A stretch of 6,486 nucleotides of DNA, taken from assembly GCA_905200315.1 (NCBI GenBank), contig CAJKKA010000091.1, forward strand, positions 1 to 6,486. The letters run 5' to 3'. The DNA is from an uncultured Clostridium sp. GTDB taxonomy: Bacteria > Bacillota_A > Clostridia > TANB77 > CAG-508. The stretch's first letter is position 1; each line of letters opens with the position of its first letter. Below, in pieces: positions 1 through 6,158 of the stretch. The notes beneath the pieces are model-generated. The model was not told the DNA's origin and did not search any database. It saw nothing but the letters and a program-made list of their open reading frames with translations. The position numbers and the translations under genes are program-made.

Positions 1-25
1 CCGTATCGCTTCTGTCCGATACACT

Positions 26-505
26 TCATTCATATATTTCGTCTTCTGTTTTTCCTCTCATATCTAATCTAAATACATAACGTGGTTGTATTTCTTCGCT
101 AAAGTCTTTTGCATCATCTTTAACTTTATATCCTAAAGTTTCAACTATGCTTCTAAATTCTTTATCATCGCTTTTTATATCTGGTTCTATCTTTACAACC
201 ATAGCTTTATATTTTTTTGCTAATAATTTTATTCCTTCTGTAAGTTGAGTTAAAACTTCTACATTATGAATATCACATACAGGTCCACGAGATGAATACA
301 TTAAATATCCAAAAATAGGAATTTTACGTATTAAAACACTTATAGATCCTATAATGTTTCCATTGCTATCTTCGGCTAAAACTACTTCATTTTTCCAAAA
401 AGATTTAACTTTTCCCCATTCTAAAGATTGTTGAAAATTACATCTTTCGTGTCCCTCTAAAAATTTTTTATATAGTTCTTTGTCTTTTTCTTCTAAAATT
501 CTCAA
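26..505 (-). CDS. FemX/FemAB-like peptidoglycan aminoacyltransferase, truncated N-terminal part (159 aa)
   Basis: FemABX proteins add amino acids from aminoacyl-tRNA to the lipid II stem peptide on the cytoplasmic face of the membrane, building the peptidoglycan cross-bridge. Visible family signatures are the N-terminal FQQSLEWG stretch (residues 24-31), YSSRGP (70-75), the KIEPD strand (about 105-109) and the PRYVFRLDMRGKTEDEI segment (about 141-157). In full-length relatives (usually 330-420 aa) this last segment leads into the conserved KTRYN-type motif. Here a TGA stop comes first, so more than half of the protein is missing. The final bases after the stop are GC-richer and restore no convincing frame. 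The gene may be a pseudogene, frameshifted, or cut by a junction or assembly edge. The start is TTG, chosen because AGGAGG (513-518) sits 7 bases upstream and the next in-frame Met is residue 69. Family assignment is firm; intactness is not. Confidence 0.8.
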   Translation of the reverse strand: MRILEEKDKELYKKFLEGHERCNFQQSLEWGKVKSFWKNEVVLAEDSNGNIIGSISVLIRKIPIFGYLMYSSRGPVCDIHNVEVLTQLTEGIKLLAKKYKAMVVKIEPDIKSDDKEFRSIVETLGYKVKDDAKDFSEEIQPRYVFRLDMRGKTEDEIYE

Positions 506-512
506 TTTAAAT

Positions 513-518
513 CCTCCT
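513..518 (-). promoter_or_regulatory. Ribosome binding site deciding the TTG start of the fem gene
   Basis: On the minus strand AGGAGG is followed by seven bases and then TTG. There is no ATG at a usable distance, so this site supports a TTG start for the FemX-like protein. Confidence 0.75.
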
Positions 519-528
519 ACAATATAAG

Positions 529-544
529 TCGACAGAAACGTCGA
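529..544 (-). promoter_or_regulatory. Small hairpin in the fem 5' leader
   Basis: TCGAC and GTCGA arms (5 bp, complementary on both strands) enclose a six-base loop about 11 bases upstream of the fem Shine-Dalgarno. It would lie inside the predicted fem leader RNA. It could be an operator or a leader structure. The stem is short, so chance is a real alternative. Confidence 0.25.
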
Positions 545-561
545 TTACTACAATTTTAATT

Positions 562-590
562 ATTTTACACTAATAAGATGTTTTTTACAA
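562..590 (-). promoter_or_regulatory. Candidate sigma-A promoter for the fem gene
   Basis: The minus strand carries TTGTAA (585-590) as -35 and TAAAAT (562-567) as -10, with a 17-base spacer. This puts transcription start near 555 and gives a leader of about 50 bases before the TTG codon. It lies downstream of the palindrome that probably ends the preceding operon, so fem is likely transcribed on its own. In such AT-rich DNA some chance matches are expected, which lowers certainty. Confidence 0.5.
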
Positions 591-622
591 GATAAAAATT
601 TTTTTTGTTATACCTTTTTAAA

Positions 623-653
623 ATTTAATGACGGTCAATGACCGCCATTAAAT
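623..653 (-). terminator. Near-perfect 31-base palindrome, probable terminator of the deacetylase operon
   Basis: Two 15-base arms (623-637 and 639-653) flank one central base. The only non-Watson-Crick position is 631/645, which is a G-U wobble in minus-strand RNA but an A-C mismatch in plus-strand RNA, so the structure favours the minus transcript. It lies 34 bases past the deacetylase stop and 32 bases before the fem -35 box. The following minus-strand sequence is T-rich (TTTT joining the AAAT end of the arm) but not a long pure U run. Terminator is the likeliest role; a repressor operator is the alternative because of the GGTCA-TGACC core. Confidence 0.55.
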
Positions 654-687
654 CTATAAATTTTTTAAATCTATTTAAAACAATTAT

Positions 688-1728
688 TTATTTTATCTTT
701 TCCTTAAAGCTTTCTAAACTTGTATTTCTTGAAATACGTACACGTGGTAATTCGTATTTTTTTGCTCCTTTTTTTACTCTTCCTTCTTGTGTTGTAACTG
801 CTAGTTTGTATCCTGCTTCTTTTACTGCTTTTATATTTTCATCATTATATTGTCCAAATGGATAGCAATATATATCGGCTCCACCTAAAATTTGACTTGA
901 TTGTTTCAAATCTTTTAATACATCATTATAACTCCAATTTAGCATACGGCCCTTTCCGTTTGCACCTGCTTCGTGCATATCGTCTGAATGAGATTCATAT
1001 ATTACATTTTTTCTTTCTTCATTATATCTATATCCATACCAACCTGTTATTACAAAACTTGTAGCATTTATATTATATTTATTTAAAACTGGTACTGCTA
1101 GTTCAAAAAATGATGGATCTGCATCATCTGCAGTTATTACAATACTTTTTTCTGGAAGTTCAGTTTCTCCATCTATATAATCTTCAACTTCTTCCCAAGA
1201 AGGAAAATAATAATCATTTTCAGATAAATATTTTATTTGTTTTTCAAAGTCTGATATTTCTATCCAGTTATTATCCTTACCTTTTCCTGTGTTTTTATCA
1301 TAAAAGAAATGATACATTAAAATGGGTAATCCGTTTGAACTTAATTTATTACACACCTTTACATTTCTTGTAATTTCTGAATTATTTCCCGCTTCATCTT
1401 TTACACTATATTTTATTTCGTAATTTCCTACTTTATTTGCATCTACATTTCCATCAGTTTCTATTTTATCAGTAATGTCTCCATCAACGTTGTCCGTAGC
1501 ACTTGCACCTTTTTCTTCATAATCTTCTCCGTATATTATAATTTCTTCGCTATTACCATTTAAGTTAATTTTTGGAGCTTCTGTATCTTCTACTTTAGTT
1601 TTAGATGAAGTTTCTACATTTTCCTCTTTTTTATGAGTTATTTTTATAAAAACACCACAAATTATAGCTATAATTAATATAGCTATAATTACTTTAAAAA
1701 CATTTAATTTTTTCCCTTTTCTTTTCAT
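688..1728 (-). CDS. Membrane-anchored polysaccharide deacetylase (NodB domain) with Ig-like domain (346 aa)
   Basis: Predicted to remove acetyl groups from an envelope polysaccharide such as peptidoglycan GlcNAc, outside the membrane. In order: basic N-terminus, a hydrophobic signal anchor (about 10-30), an acidic linker, an Ig/DUF5011-like domain (about 48-126, with the typical DTEAP, ATDNVDGDIT, GNYEIKYSVKDEAGN pattern), then a NodB-type catalytic domain (about 133-346). The metal and catalytic motifs can be seen as TADDAD (199-204, in place of the usual TFDDG), ESHSDDMH (245-252) and YCYPFGQY (287-294), with AGYKLAVTT near the end. The start ATG at 1728 was chosen over one 11 codons upstream because GGGAG lies 9 bases before it and the upstream version would overlap the RNHCP gene. 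It is the last gene of the four-gene operon, 16 bases after RNHCP. The substrate is not determined by sequence. Confidence 0.9.
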   Translation of the reverse strand: MKRKGKKLNVFKVIIAILIIAIICGVFIKITHKKEENVETSSKTKVEDTEAPKINLNGNSEEIIIYGEDYEEKGASATDNVDGDITDKIETDGNVDANKVGNYEIKYSVKDEAGNNSEITRNVKVCNKLSSNGLPILMYHFFYDKNTGKGKDNNWIEISDFEKQIKYLSENDYYFPSWEEVEDYIDGETELPEKSIVITADDADPSFFELAVPVLNKYNINATSFVITGWYGYRYNEERKNVIYESHSDDMHEAGANGKGRMLNWSYNDVLKDLKQSSQILGGADIYCYPFGQYNDENIKAVKEAGYKLAVTTQEGRVKKGAKKYELPRVRISRNTSLESFKEKIK

Positions 1729-1744
1729 TATAAAAAACTCCCTT

Positions 1745-2056
1745 TTAATATTGTTTTGCACTTAGTTTAATTATTAAATCCATATTATCATCTTTGGCTG
1801 CCTTATTTCTCCTTATTTTTCCGCATTTTTTACATTTAAACACTATTACATATCCTTTTTTACTATCTATATCAATTCCAACTGGTTCTAAATCTCCGTG
1901 GCATTCTTCTTGTCTATCTCCTGGATTTATATCTATATGTTTTGAATGTAAGCAATACGGACAATGGTTTCTACAAGAATATCCTAACTTTGTTACTTTT
2001 TTACCACAGTTTTCACATATAAATTCTTCATCTATTTCTGTAAATTTTCTTTGCAT
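1745..2056 (-). CDS. RNHCP domain zinc-ribbon-type protein (103 aa)
   Basis: The signature SCRNHCPYCLHSKHID (27-42) defines the RNHCP family, a small cysteine-rich bacterial family of unknown function. Likely metal ligands are C14-x2-C17, C28, H31/C32, C35, C52 and C75-x2-C78. The paired CxxC knuckles near both ends suggest one or two zinc sites. The protein is full length for the family, has no signal peptide, and is likely cytosolic. It starts 9 bases after the nucleoside kinase, and the kinase TAG stop overlaps the AGGAG ribosome binding site, so translation is probably coupled. The family is certain; a nucleic-acid-binding role would be a guess from the zinc-ribbon look. Confidence 0.9.
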   Translation of the reverse strand: MQRKFTEIDEEFICENCGKKVTKLGYSCRNHCPYCLHSKHIDINPGDRQEECHGDLEPVGIDIDSKKGYVIVFKCKKCGKIRRNKAAKDDNMDLIIKLSAKQY

Positions 2057-2065
2057 TTTTCTCTC

Positions 2066-3697
2066 CTAATATTTAAAATCTCCGCCACCTATAAATTCTC
2101 TAAGTAAAGAATTTGTAGGTACTAATTCATCTGGTATATCTTCAAAATATTTTAAAAATTCTCGTATTCTTTTTGCTTCTGAAAATTCTATGCTTCTATT
2201 ATCTATAGCTTCTAATTGTGTAAGTGCATATTTTTTTAGTACACATATTTCATATATTAAAGATGTATTAAACATTGCATCTGCTTCTTCTTGGAATGGG
2301 AATATATTTTTTAATTCTCCTCTGTTTACAGAATCCCACATTTTTAGTGTGTGAATTGCAGAGTAGCTTCTAAAATTAGAATCTCTAACTATTCTTCTTA
2401 TTAATCTTGAATCTGTTGTTGATATTCTATTAAATTCATCTATATTAAGTACTGTTAGTGCACTTATATATACTTTGAACTTTTTATTTCTTGGAATCTG
2501 TGCTGTTAGTCTATCATTTAAGCAGTGTATTCCTTCCATTACTATAATGTCATCTTTTCCTAATTTAACTTTATTTCCTTTATATTCTTTGCTTCCTGTT
2601 GTGAAATTAAATGTTGGCATTTCAACTTCTTCACCATTTAATAAACGTTCTATGTGTTCATTTAATAGTTTCATATCTACCGCTTCTATTGCCTCAAAAT
2701 CATATTTTCCATCACTATCTAATGGAGTTTGCTCTCTTTCAACAAAGTAGTTATCAACAGATATAGTTACTGGTTTTAACCCATTTAATTGTAATTGAAG
2801 CCCTAATCTTTGTGCAAATGTTGTTTTTCCTGATGATGATGGTCCTGCAATTAATACCATTTTTACATCTTTTTTTTCTGCAATGCTATCTGCTATTCTT
2901 GATATTTTCTTTTCGTGTAATGCTTCATCTAGCATTACTATATCTTTAGCTTTTCCATCTCTTATTGCTTTATTTAATTTTGTTAATGTTTCTATATTTA
3001 ATGCTTTATGAATTTTTCCATAATCTTCTAATGCTTGTAATAGTTTTTTGTTATCTATAAAATCAGGAACTTTTGTTATATCCTTTTTACTTGGATATCT
3101 TATTAAAAATCCATTACTATATTTTTGTATTTCATAAATTTTCATATAACCCGTTGAAATTGGCATAACTCCATAAAAGTAATTAAAATAATCTTCACAA
3201 TAATATAATGAGAATTTTTTCTTACTTTTATTTTCTAACTGAAGTCTTCCTTTTACTGTATCTACATTTTTATAAATTTCTTCTGCCTCTTGTTTTGTAA
3301 ATTGTTTTTTTATAATAGGAATATTTTTATCTACTATTTCTTGCATTTTTTTATGAACTTCTTCTAATAATTCATCTGTTATTTCCATATTTTTAATAGT
3401 ACAAAACATAGAGTTGCTAAGTTGATATTCAACACCAACTTCGGCTTTTGGATATAATTCTTCAAAAGCTTTTGACATTACATATAAAAGTCCTCTTATA
3501 TAAATTCTCATTCCATCTGCATTTGATATATCTAAAAGCTCTATTTTAGAATCCATTTTTATTTCATGGTTTAATGATTTTATTTCATTATTACATATAC
3601 ATGCAATTGTATTTCTCGTACATTCTTCTTTCAAAACCTCTATTACTCTTTCTGGTTTTTCAATTTCAATTTCTTTATCTTTATATTGTACTTTCAT
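2066..3697 (-). CDS. TGS-domain nucleoside kinase, uridine kinase-like (543 aa)
   Basis: Predicted to phosphorylate a nucleoside, uridine-kinase style, with ATP or GTP in the cytosol. The N-terminus (1 to about 60) is a TGS-like ubiquitin fold. Residues about 61-250 resemble the second additional (editing) domain of threonyl-tRNA synthetase, but the HxxxH zinc/editing motif is R68 and Y72 here, so editing is not expected. The kinase domain begins about 278: Walker A GPSSSGKT (285-292), the SVDNYF segment with D315 as probable catalytic base, EGIH (388-391), and an arginine-rich lid RLIRRIVRD (431-439). The NSLLREFIGG ending is typical of the family. ATG at 3697 was chosen over one 13 codons upstream because AGGAGG (3704-3709) precedes it by 6 bases. 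It overlaps the radical SAM gene by 17 bases. The true substrate is unproven. Confidence 0.92.
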   Translation of the reverse strand: MKVQYKDKEIEIEKPERVIEVLKEECTRNTIACICNNEIKSLNHEIKMDSKIELLDISNADGMRIYIRGLLYVMSKAFEELYPKAEVGVEYQLSNSMFCTIKNMEITDELLEEVHKKMQEIVDKNIPIIKKQFTKQEAEEIYKNVDTVKGRLQLENKSKKKFSLYYCEDYFNYFYGVMPISTGYMKIYEIQKYSNGFLIRYPSKKDITKVPDFIDNKKLLQALEDYGKIHKALNIETLTKLNKAIRDGKAKDIVMLDEALHEKKISRIADSIAEKKDVKMVLIAGPSSSGKTTFAQRLGLQLQLNGLKPVTISVDNYFVEREQTPLDSDGKYDFEAIEAVDMKLLNEHIERLLNGEEVEMPTFNFTTGSKEYKGNKVKLGKDDIIVMEGIHCLNDRLTAQIPRNKKFKVYISALTVLNIDEFNRISTTDSRLIRRIVRDSNFRSYSAIHTLKMWDSVNRGELKNIFPFQEEADAMFNTSLIYEICVLKKYALTQLEAIDNRSIEFSEAKRIREFLKYFEDIPDELVPTNSLLREFIGGGDFKY

Positions 3698-4592
3698 ACT
3701 TTTCCTCCTTAAAGTTTGGCACATATTCTTCCTCATGCTTGCCTAAATCTTGCATATAGCCATTATTTAATCCTAACATATATATATGTTTTTCTATTTC
3801 TTTATATTCTTTTATATTTATTTTTCTATTTATTTTATCATCTTGTTTTGCTTTATATGTTGGAAAATATTGTGCCATAACACTAACATATGTATCTTTT
3901 CCTATATTTTCCAAGATATACTTTAACACATTTTTTGTATTTTGCATATAGTTTGGCAATATTAAATGTCTTATAACTACACCTTTTTGTATTATTCCAT
4001 TTTCATTAAATACAGGATTTCCAACTTGACTTATCATTTCTTTTATTGCTTTAGCTGTAATTTCAAAGTAGTTTTCTATTCCAGAATATTTTTTTGCTAT
4101 TTCATTGTTATAATACTTAAAATCTGGTAAATATACATCTATATAACCTTTTAACATTTTTATTGTTTCAACATTTTCATAACCGTTTGTATTATATATT
4201 ATAGGTATTTTTAAGCCTTTTTCTTTAGCAATTTTTATTGCTTCTATTATATGATAAACATACATTGTTGGGGTAACTAAATTAATATTATTTACTCCTT
4301 TTTCTTGTTGTTTAATAAATATATCTGCAAGTTCTTCTATTGATATTTCTTTTCCATAACCTTCACCACTTATTTCATAGTTTTGACAAAACTTGCAAGC
4401 TAAATTACAGTTAGAAAAAAATATTGTTCCAGAACCGTTTTTTCCACTTATACAAGGTTCTTCAAACTCATGTACTGATGCTAATGCTATTTTTACATTT
4501 TTTCCAGCTTTACATCTACCAATTTTTCCTTCTAATCTATTTACTTTACATTTGTGTGGACAAAGTTTACAACTTTTTAAACCTTCTAGCAT
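3681..4592 (-). CDS. PflX-like radical SAM protein (COG1313 type, 303 aa)
   Basis: A radical SAM enzyme: a [4Fe-4S] cluster on the CNLACKFC motif (C62, C66, C69; CxxxCxxC) cleaves S-adenosylmethionine to a 5'-deoxyadenosyl radical. The family resembles pyruvate formate-lyase activating enzymes, but its substrate is unknown. Family signatures include an N-terminal four-cysteine set (C8, C11, C15, C27) that may hold a second metal site, then EEPCISG, GSGTIFFSNC, NINLVTPT (103-110), YNTNGYE (133-139), YLPDFKY (154-160) and GVVIRHLILPN (204-214). Length is normal. The start has GGAG (4600-4603) 7 bases upstream. It is first in the operon, behind an exact-consensus promoter. No glycyl-radical enzyme or AMMECR1/Memo partner is present in the window, so it is unlikely to be a dedicated activase for a neighbour. 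Confidence 0.88.
   Translation of the reverse strand: MLEGLKSCKLCPHKCKVNRLEGKIGRCKAGKNVKIALASVHEFEEPCISGKNGSGTIFFSNCNLACKFCQNYEISGEGYGKEISIEELADIFIKQQEKGVNNINLVTPTMYVYHIIEAIKIAKEKGLKIPIIYNTNGYENVETIKMLKGYIDVYLPDFKYYNNEIAKKYSGIENYFEITAKAIKEMISQVGNPVFNENGIIQKGVVIRHLILPNYMQNTKNVLKYILENIGKDTYVSVMAQYFPTYKAKQDDKINRKINIKEYKEIEKHIYMLGLNNGYMQDLGKHEEEYVPNFKEEKYESTI
3704..3709 (-). promoter_or_regulatory. Ribosome binding site inside the radical SAM gene, fixes the kinase start
   Basis: AGGAGG lies within the last codons of the radical SAM gene, 6 bases before the kinase ATG at 3697. The two genes overlap by 17 bases, so ribosomes finishing the first gene uncover or feed the second. This placement argues against the ATG 13 codons further upstream. 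Confidence 0.8.
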
Positions 4593-4622
4593 TTTATTTC
4601 TCCATTTTTATTTTTCACAAAT

Positions 4623-4651
4623 ATTATATACGTCTATGTTTACATTGTCAA
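4623..4651 (-). promoter_or_regulatory. Exact-consensus sigma-A promoter for the radical SAM-kinase-RNHCP-deacetylase operon
   Basis: On the minus strand TTGACA (4646-4651) and TATAAT (4623-4628) match consensus at all 12 positions with a 17-base spacer. The predicted start is near 4616, giving a short leader of about 24 bases before the radical SAM ATG. The -35 hexamer contains the TGA stop of the amidase gene, so the promoter sits at the end of the upstream gene. No operator or riboswitch is visible, which suggests strong constitutive transcription. Confidence 0.85.
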
Positions 4652-5145
4652 AATTTATAAACTTCATTTATATGAATAAATCTTATTTTTTTAAAATTAT
4701 AACTCGATACTTTTCTTTTATAAGAATCAAAAGTATGTGATGCGGTATAAATTTCATCTAACATTTCTATATTTTCTATGTTTACTACAATTAATGTGTG
4801 TGCAAATTTTATACCATCAAATGATAATTGAATTATATCTCCTATTTCTAAATTCTTTTGTTCTACTTTTTCACCTCTTGGTCCATTTAATTTATTAGAT
4901 ATTAAAAATTTATAAAATTCATTTACACCTGTCCACGATGCTGAACGATTATTTAAACTACTATAATACCAACCATTATTTTTATTATAATTCATTTCTT
5001 TTGAACCAGCATACACACATTGTGAAATAAAATTTGTACAATCTCCTCCTAAATCATCGAAATTATAATATTTAGAATTTCTATCATAAGCCCATTTCTG
5101 AGCATATCTTATAGTTAAATTTCTTTTATATTCTTTTTTCTTCAT
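4648..5145 (-). CDS. Amidase_6-type putative cysteine amidase/peptidase, no signal peptide (165 aa)
   Basis: Matches the putative amidase domain family (Amidase_6), papain-like proteins thought to cut amide bonds. Conserved landmarks are the RYAQKWAYDRN opening (13-23), GGDCTNFISQC (33-43) with C36 as likely nucleophile, GWYYSS and RSASWTGV (58-74), GDIIQLSF (102-109), FAHTLIV (114-120) with H116 as likely general base, SHTFDSY (136-142), and a closing IRFIHI. The domain fills the whole protein. There is no signal peptide, membrane segment or wall-binding repeat, so it should stay in the cytosol unless exported otherwise; the reaction is not proven. ATG at 5145 was chosen over one 12 codons upstream because AGGAGG lies 7 bases before it. 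That site is buried in a hairpin (5149-5178). It lies 59 bases after the 258-aa gene and may share its transcript. Confidence 0.87.
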   Translation of the reverse strand: MKKKEYKRNLTIRYAQKWAYDRNSKYYNFDDLGGDCTNFISQCVYAGSKEMNYNKNNGWYYSSLNNRSASWTGVNEFYKFLISNKLNGPRGEKVEQKNLEIGDIIQLSFDGIKFAHTLIVVNIENIEMLDEIYTASHTFDSYKRKVSSYNFKKIRFIHINEVYKF

Positions 5146-5148
5146 AGA

Positions 5149-5178
5149 AAAACCTCCTATATAAATATAGAAGGTTTT
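5149..5178 (-). promoter_or_regulatory. Hairpin that sequesters the amidase Shine-Dalgarno; possible terminator/attenuator
   Basis: Two 13-base arms (5166-5178 and 5149-5161) pair fully in minus-strand RNA, with one G-U wobble at 5156/5171 and a four-base UUUA loop. In plus-strand RNA the wobble becomes an A-C mismatch. The downstream arm contains the whole AGGAGG (5153-5158), and five U residues follow before the amidase ATG at 5145. It could act as a weak intrinsic terminator for the 258-aa gene, a translational switch such as a thermometer-like stem (9 of 13 pairs are A-U), or both. Confidence 0.6.
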
Positions 5179-5204
5179 CATATTTTTATCACATTTATTA
5201 TTTT

Positions 5205-5981
5205 TTATCTTTCTTCATTTTCTTTTTGTTCTTTTACTTGTTCATATTGATTTTGTATAGTTTCATATATTTTTTTCAATTGGTTCTGTGTTTTATCTTT
5301 TCCATCTTTATTTTTAGAAAAATCTATAGTATTTTCGCTTTGTAAATATTCTTTATCATCGGTTTTCAACTGTTTTGCACTAATATTAACATATTTATCA
5401 TCGATGTTTCCTATTGTTGCTATTATAACACTATTTTTTTTATCTACAATAGAATACATATTATCAATTCTTTCTTGTTCTGTAATGTAATCTTTTGCTT
5501 TTGTTTTTTCTTTATAATCAGCAACATATTTACTGTTCAAATCTATTGTCATAAATTGAGGTCTACTTTTTATATATCCAATATCTTCTTTTTCAATATT
5601 ATAATCATACTCTTTTAAAATATCTTCAACACCAATTTCATCTTTCTTTGATTCAACTGATGGTGTAACTTCAACTTTATTTTTTTCATAAAAATTCTTT
5701 CTTTTATCTTCAGTATTTTTTTGTTCCTCAACCTTTATATTATTTTCTTTAGGTGCTTCTAACAATTTAACACCTTTAGCACCTGCTGTAATTCCTAAAG
5801 CAGCTGTAATTGCTATCCAAGTTGCTTTTCTACGACATTTCCTTTTTTCTTTTTTTATTATGCTTTTTCTTTCTTCTCTGGTTAATTCTTTACCATTTTC
5901 TTCTTTTTTTATCTTCTCCTCGTTAACTTTTCTTCTAATTATTGGAGCCCATATAGAATATTGAGATTTTTTTATTTTCAT
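5205..5981 (-). CDS. Unrecognised single-membrane-segment protein, lysine/glutamate-rich (258 aa)
   Basis: I do not recognise a family. Visible parts are a basic, charged N-terminal region (1-52, with KKEKRKCRRK just before the membrane), one short Ala/Ile/Gly-rich hydrophobic segment (about 53-68), then a long hydrophilic remainder with a charged low-complexity linker (about 74-115). A more mixed, possibly folded part (about 115-225) follows, then a Gln/Lys/Glu-rich tail. The positive-inside rule predicts N-terminus in, C-terminus out, as a type II membrane protein. No catalytic motif is visible, and its single cysteine (C49) is at the membrane edge. The ribosome binding site AAGGAAGGA lies 11 bases from the ATG, which is long. 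A promoter (6045-6073) precedes it, divergent from the tRNA promoter. The next gene is the amidase; a link between them is only suggested by adjacency. Confidence 0.75.
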   Translation of the reverse strand: MKIKKSQYSIWAPIIRRKVNEEKIKKEENGKELTREERKSIIKKEKRKCRRKATWIAITAALGITAGAKGVKLLEAPKENNIKVEEQKNTEDKRKNFYEKNKVEVTPSVESKKDEIGVEDILKEYDYNIEKEDIGYIKSRPQFMTIDLNSKYVADYKEKTKAKDYITEQERIDNMYSIVDKKNSVIIATIGNIDDKYVNISAKQLKTDDKEYLQSENTIDFSKNKDGKDKTQNQLKKIYETIQNQYEQVKEQKENEER

Positions 5982-6044
5982 AATATAACAAATCCTTCCT
6001 TAGTTTTTTTAATATCTTATGTATAAAACACTAACTATAAAATA

Positions 6045-6073
6045 TTTATATCATAAACTGAAATATTTTACAA
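6045..6073 (-). promoter_or_regulatory. Candidate extended -10 promoter for the 258-aa gene
   Basis: On the minus strand TTGTAA (6068-6073) and TATAAA (6045-6050) are 17 bases apart, and TG-A directly precedes the -10 box as an extended -10 element. Transcription would start near 6038, giving a leader of roughly 57 bases. It faces away from the tRNA promoter at 6111-6139; the two -35 boxes are about 37 bases apart. Confidence 0.6.
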
Positions 6074-6110
6074 TAATTTCAAAAGATTTTAATTTTTTTT
6101 AATATTTCTA

Positions 6111-6139
6111 TTGACAGAATATAAAAAATCTAGTATACT
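6111..6139 (+). promoter_or_regulatory. Strong sigma-A promoter for the tRNA pair
   Basis: TTGACA (6111-6116) and TATACT (6134-6139) are 17 bases apart. The predicted start near 6146 lies about 13 bases before the first tRNA, typical of a stable-RNA transcript with a short 5' leader. Confidence 0.85.
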
Positions 6140-6158
6140 AATTTTCGTCGAAGGAAAT

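Noticed and set aside
638..865. Plus-strand open frame of 75 codons over the deacetylase 3' end
   Set aside because: It lies antisense to a clear deacetylase gene, has the Phe/Leu/Ser-rich look of a shadow of AT-rich coding DNA, and no ribosome binding site.
1668..1700. Repeat of an ATAGCTATAATT unit that could form a hairpin
   Set aside because: It encodes the repeated IIAI residues of the deacetylase signal anchor, so coding constraint explains it.
3681..4592. Radical SAM protein as a pyruvate formate-lyase activase or a defence or peptide-maturation enzyme
   Set aside because: Its motifs (NLVTPT, YLPDFKY, GVVIRHLILP) fit the PflX-like COG1313 family, and no glycyl-radical enzyme or precursor peptide is nearby.
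4393..4740. Plus-strand open frames antisense to the radical SAM gene
   Set aside because: They cover a conserved family protein on the other strand, cross its promoter, and show no family motif.
26..5145. Alternative genetic code with TGA as tryptophan
   Set aside because: The amidase ends at TGA exactly at the family's expected C-terminus, and conserved Trp residues use TGG.
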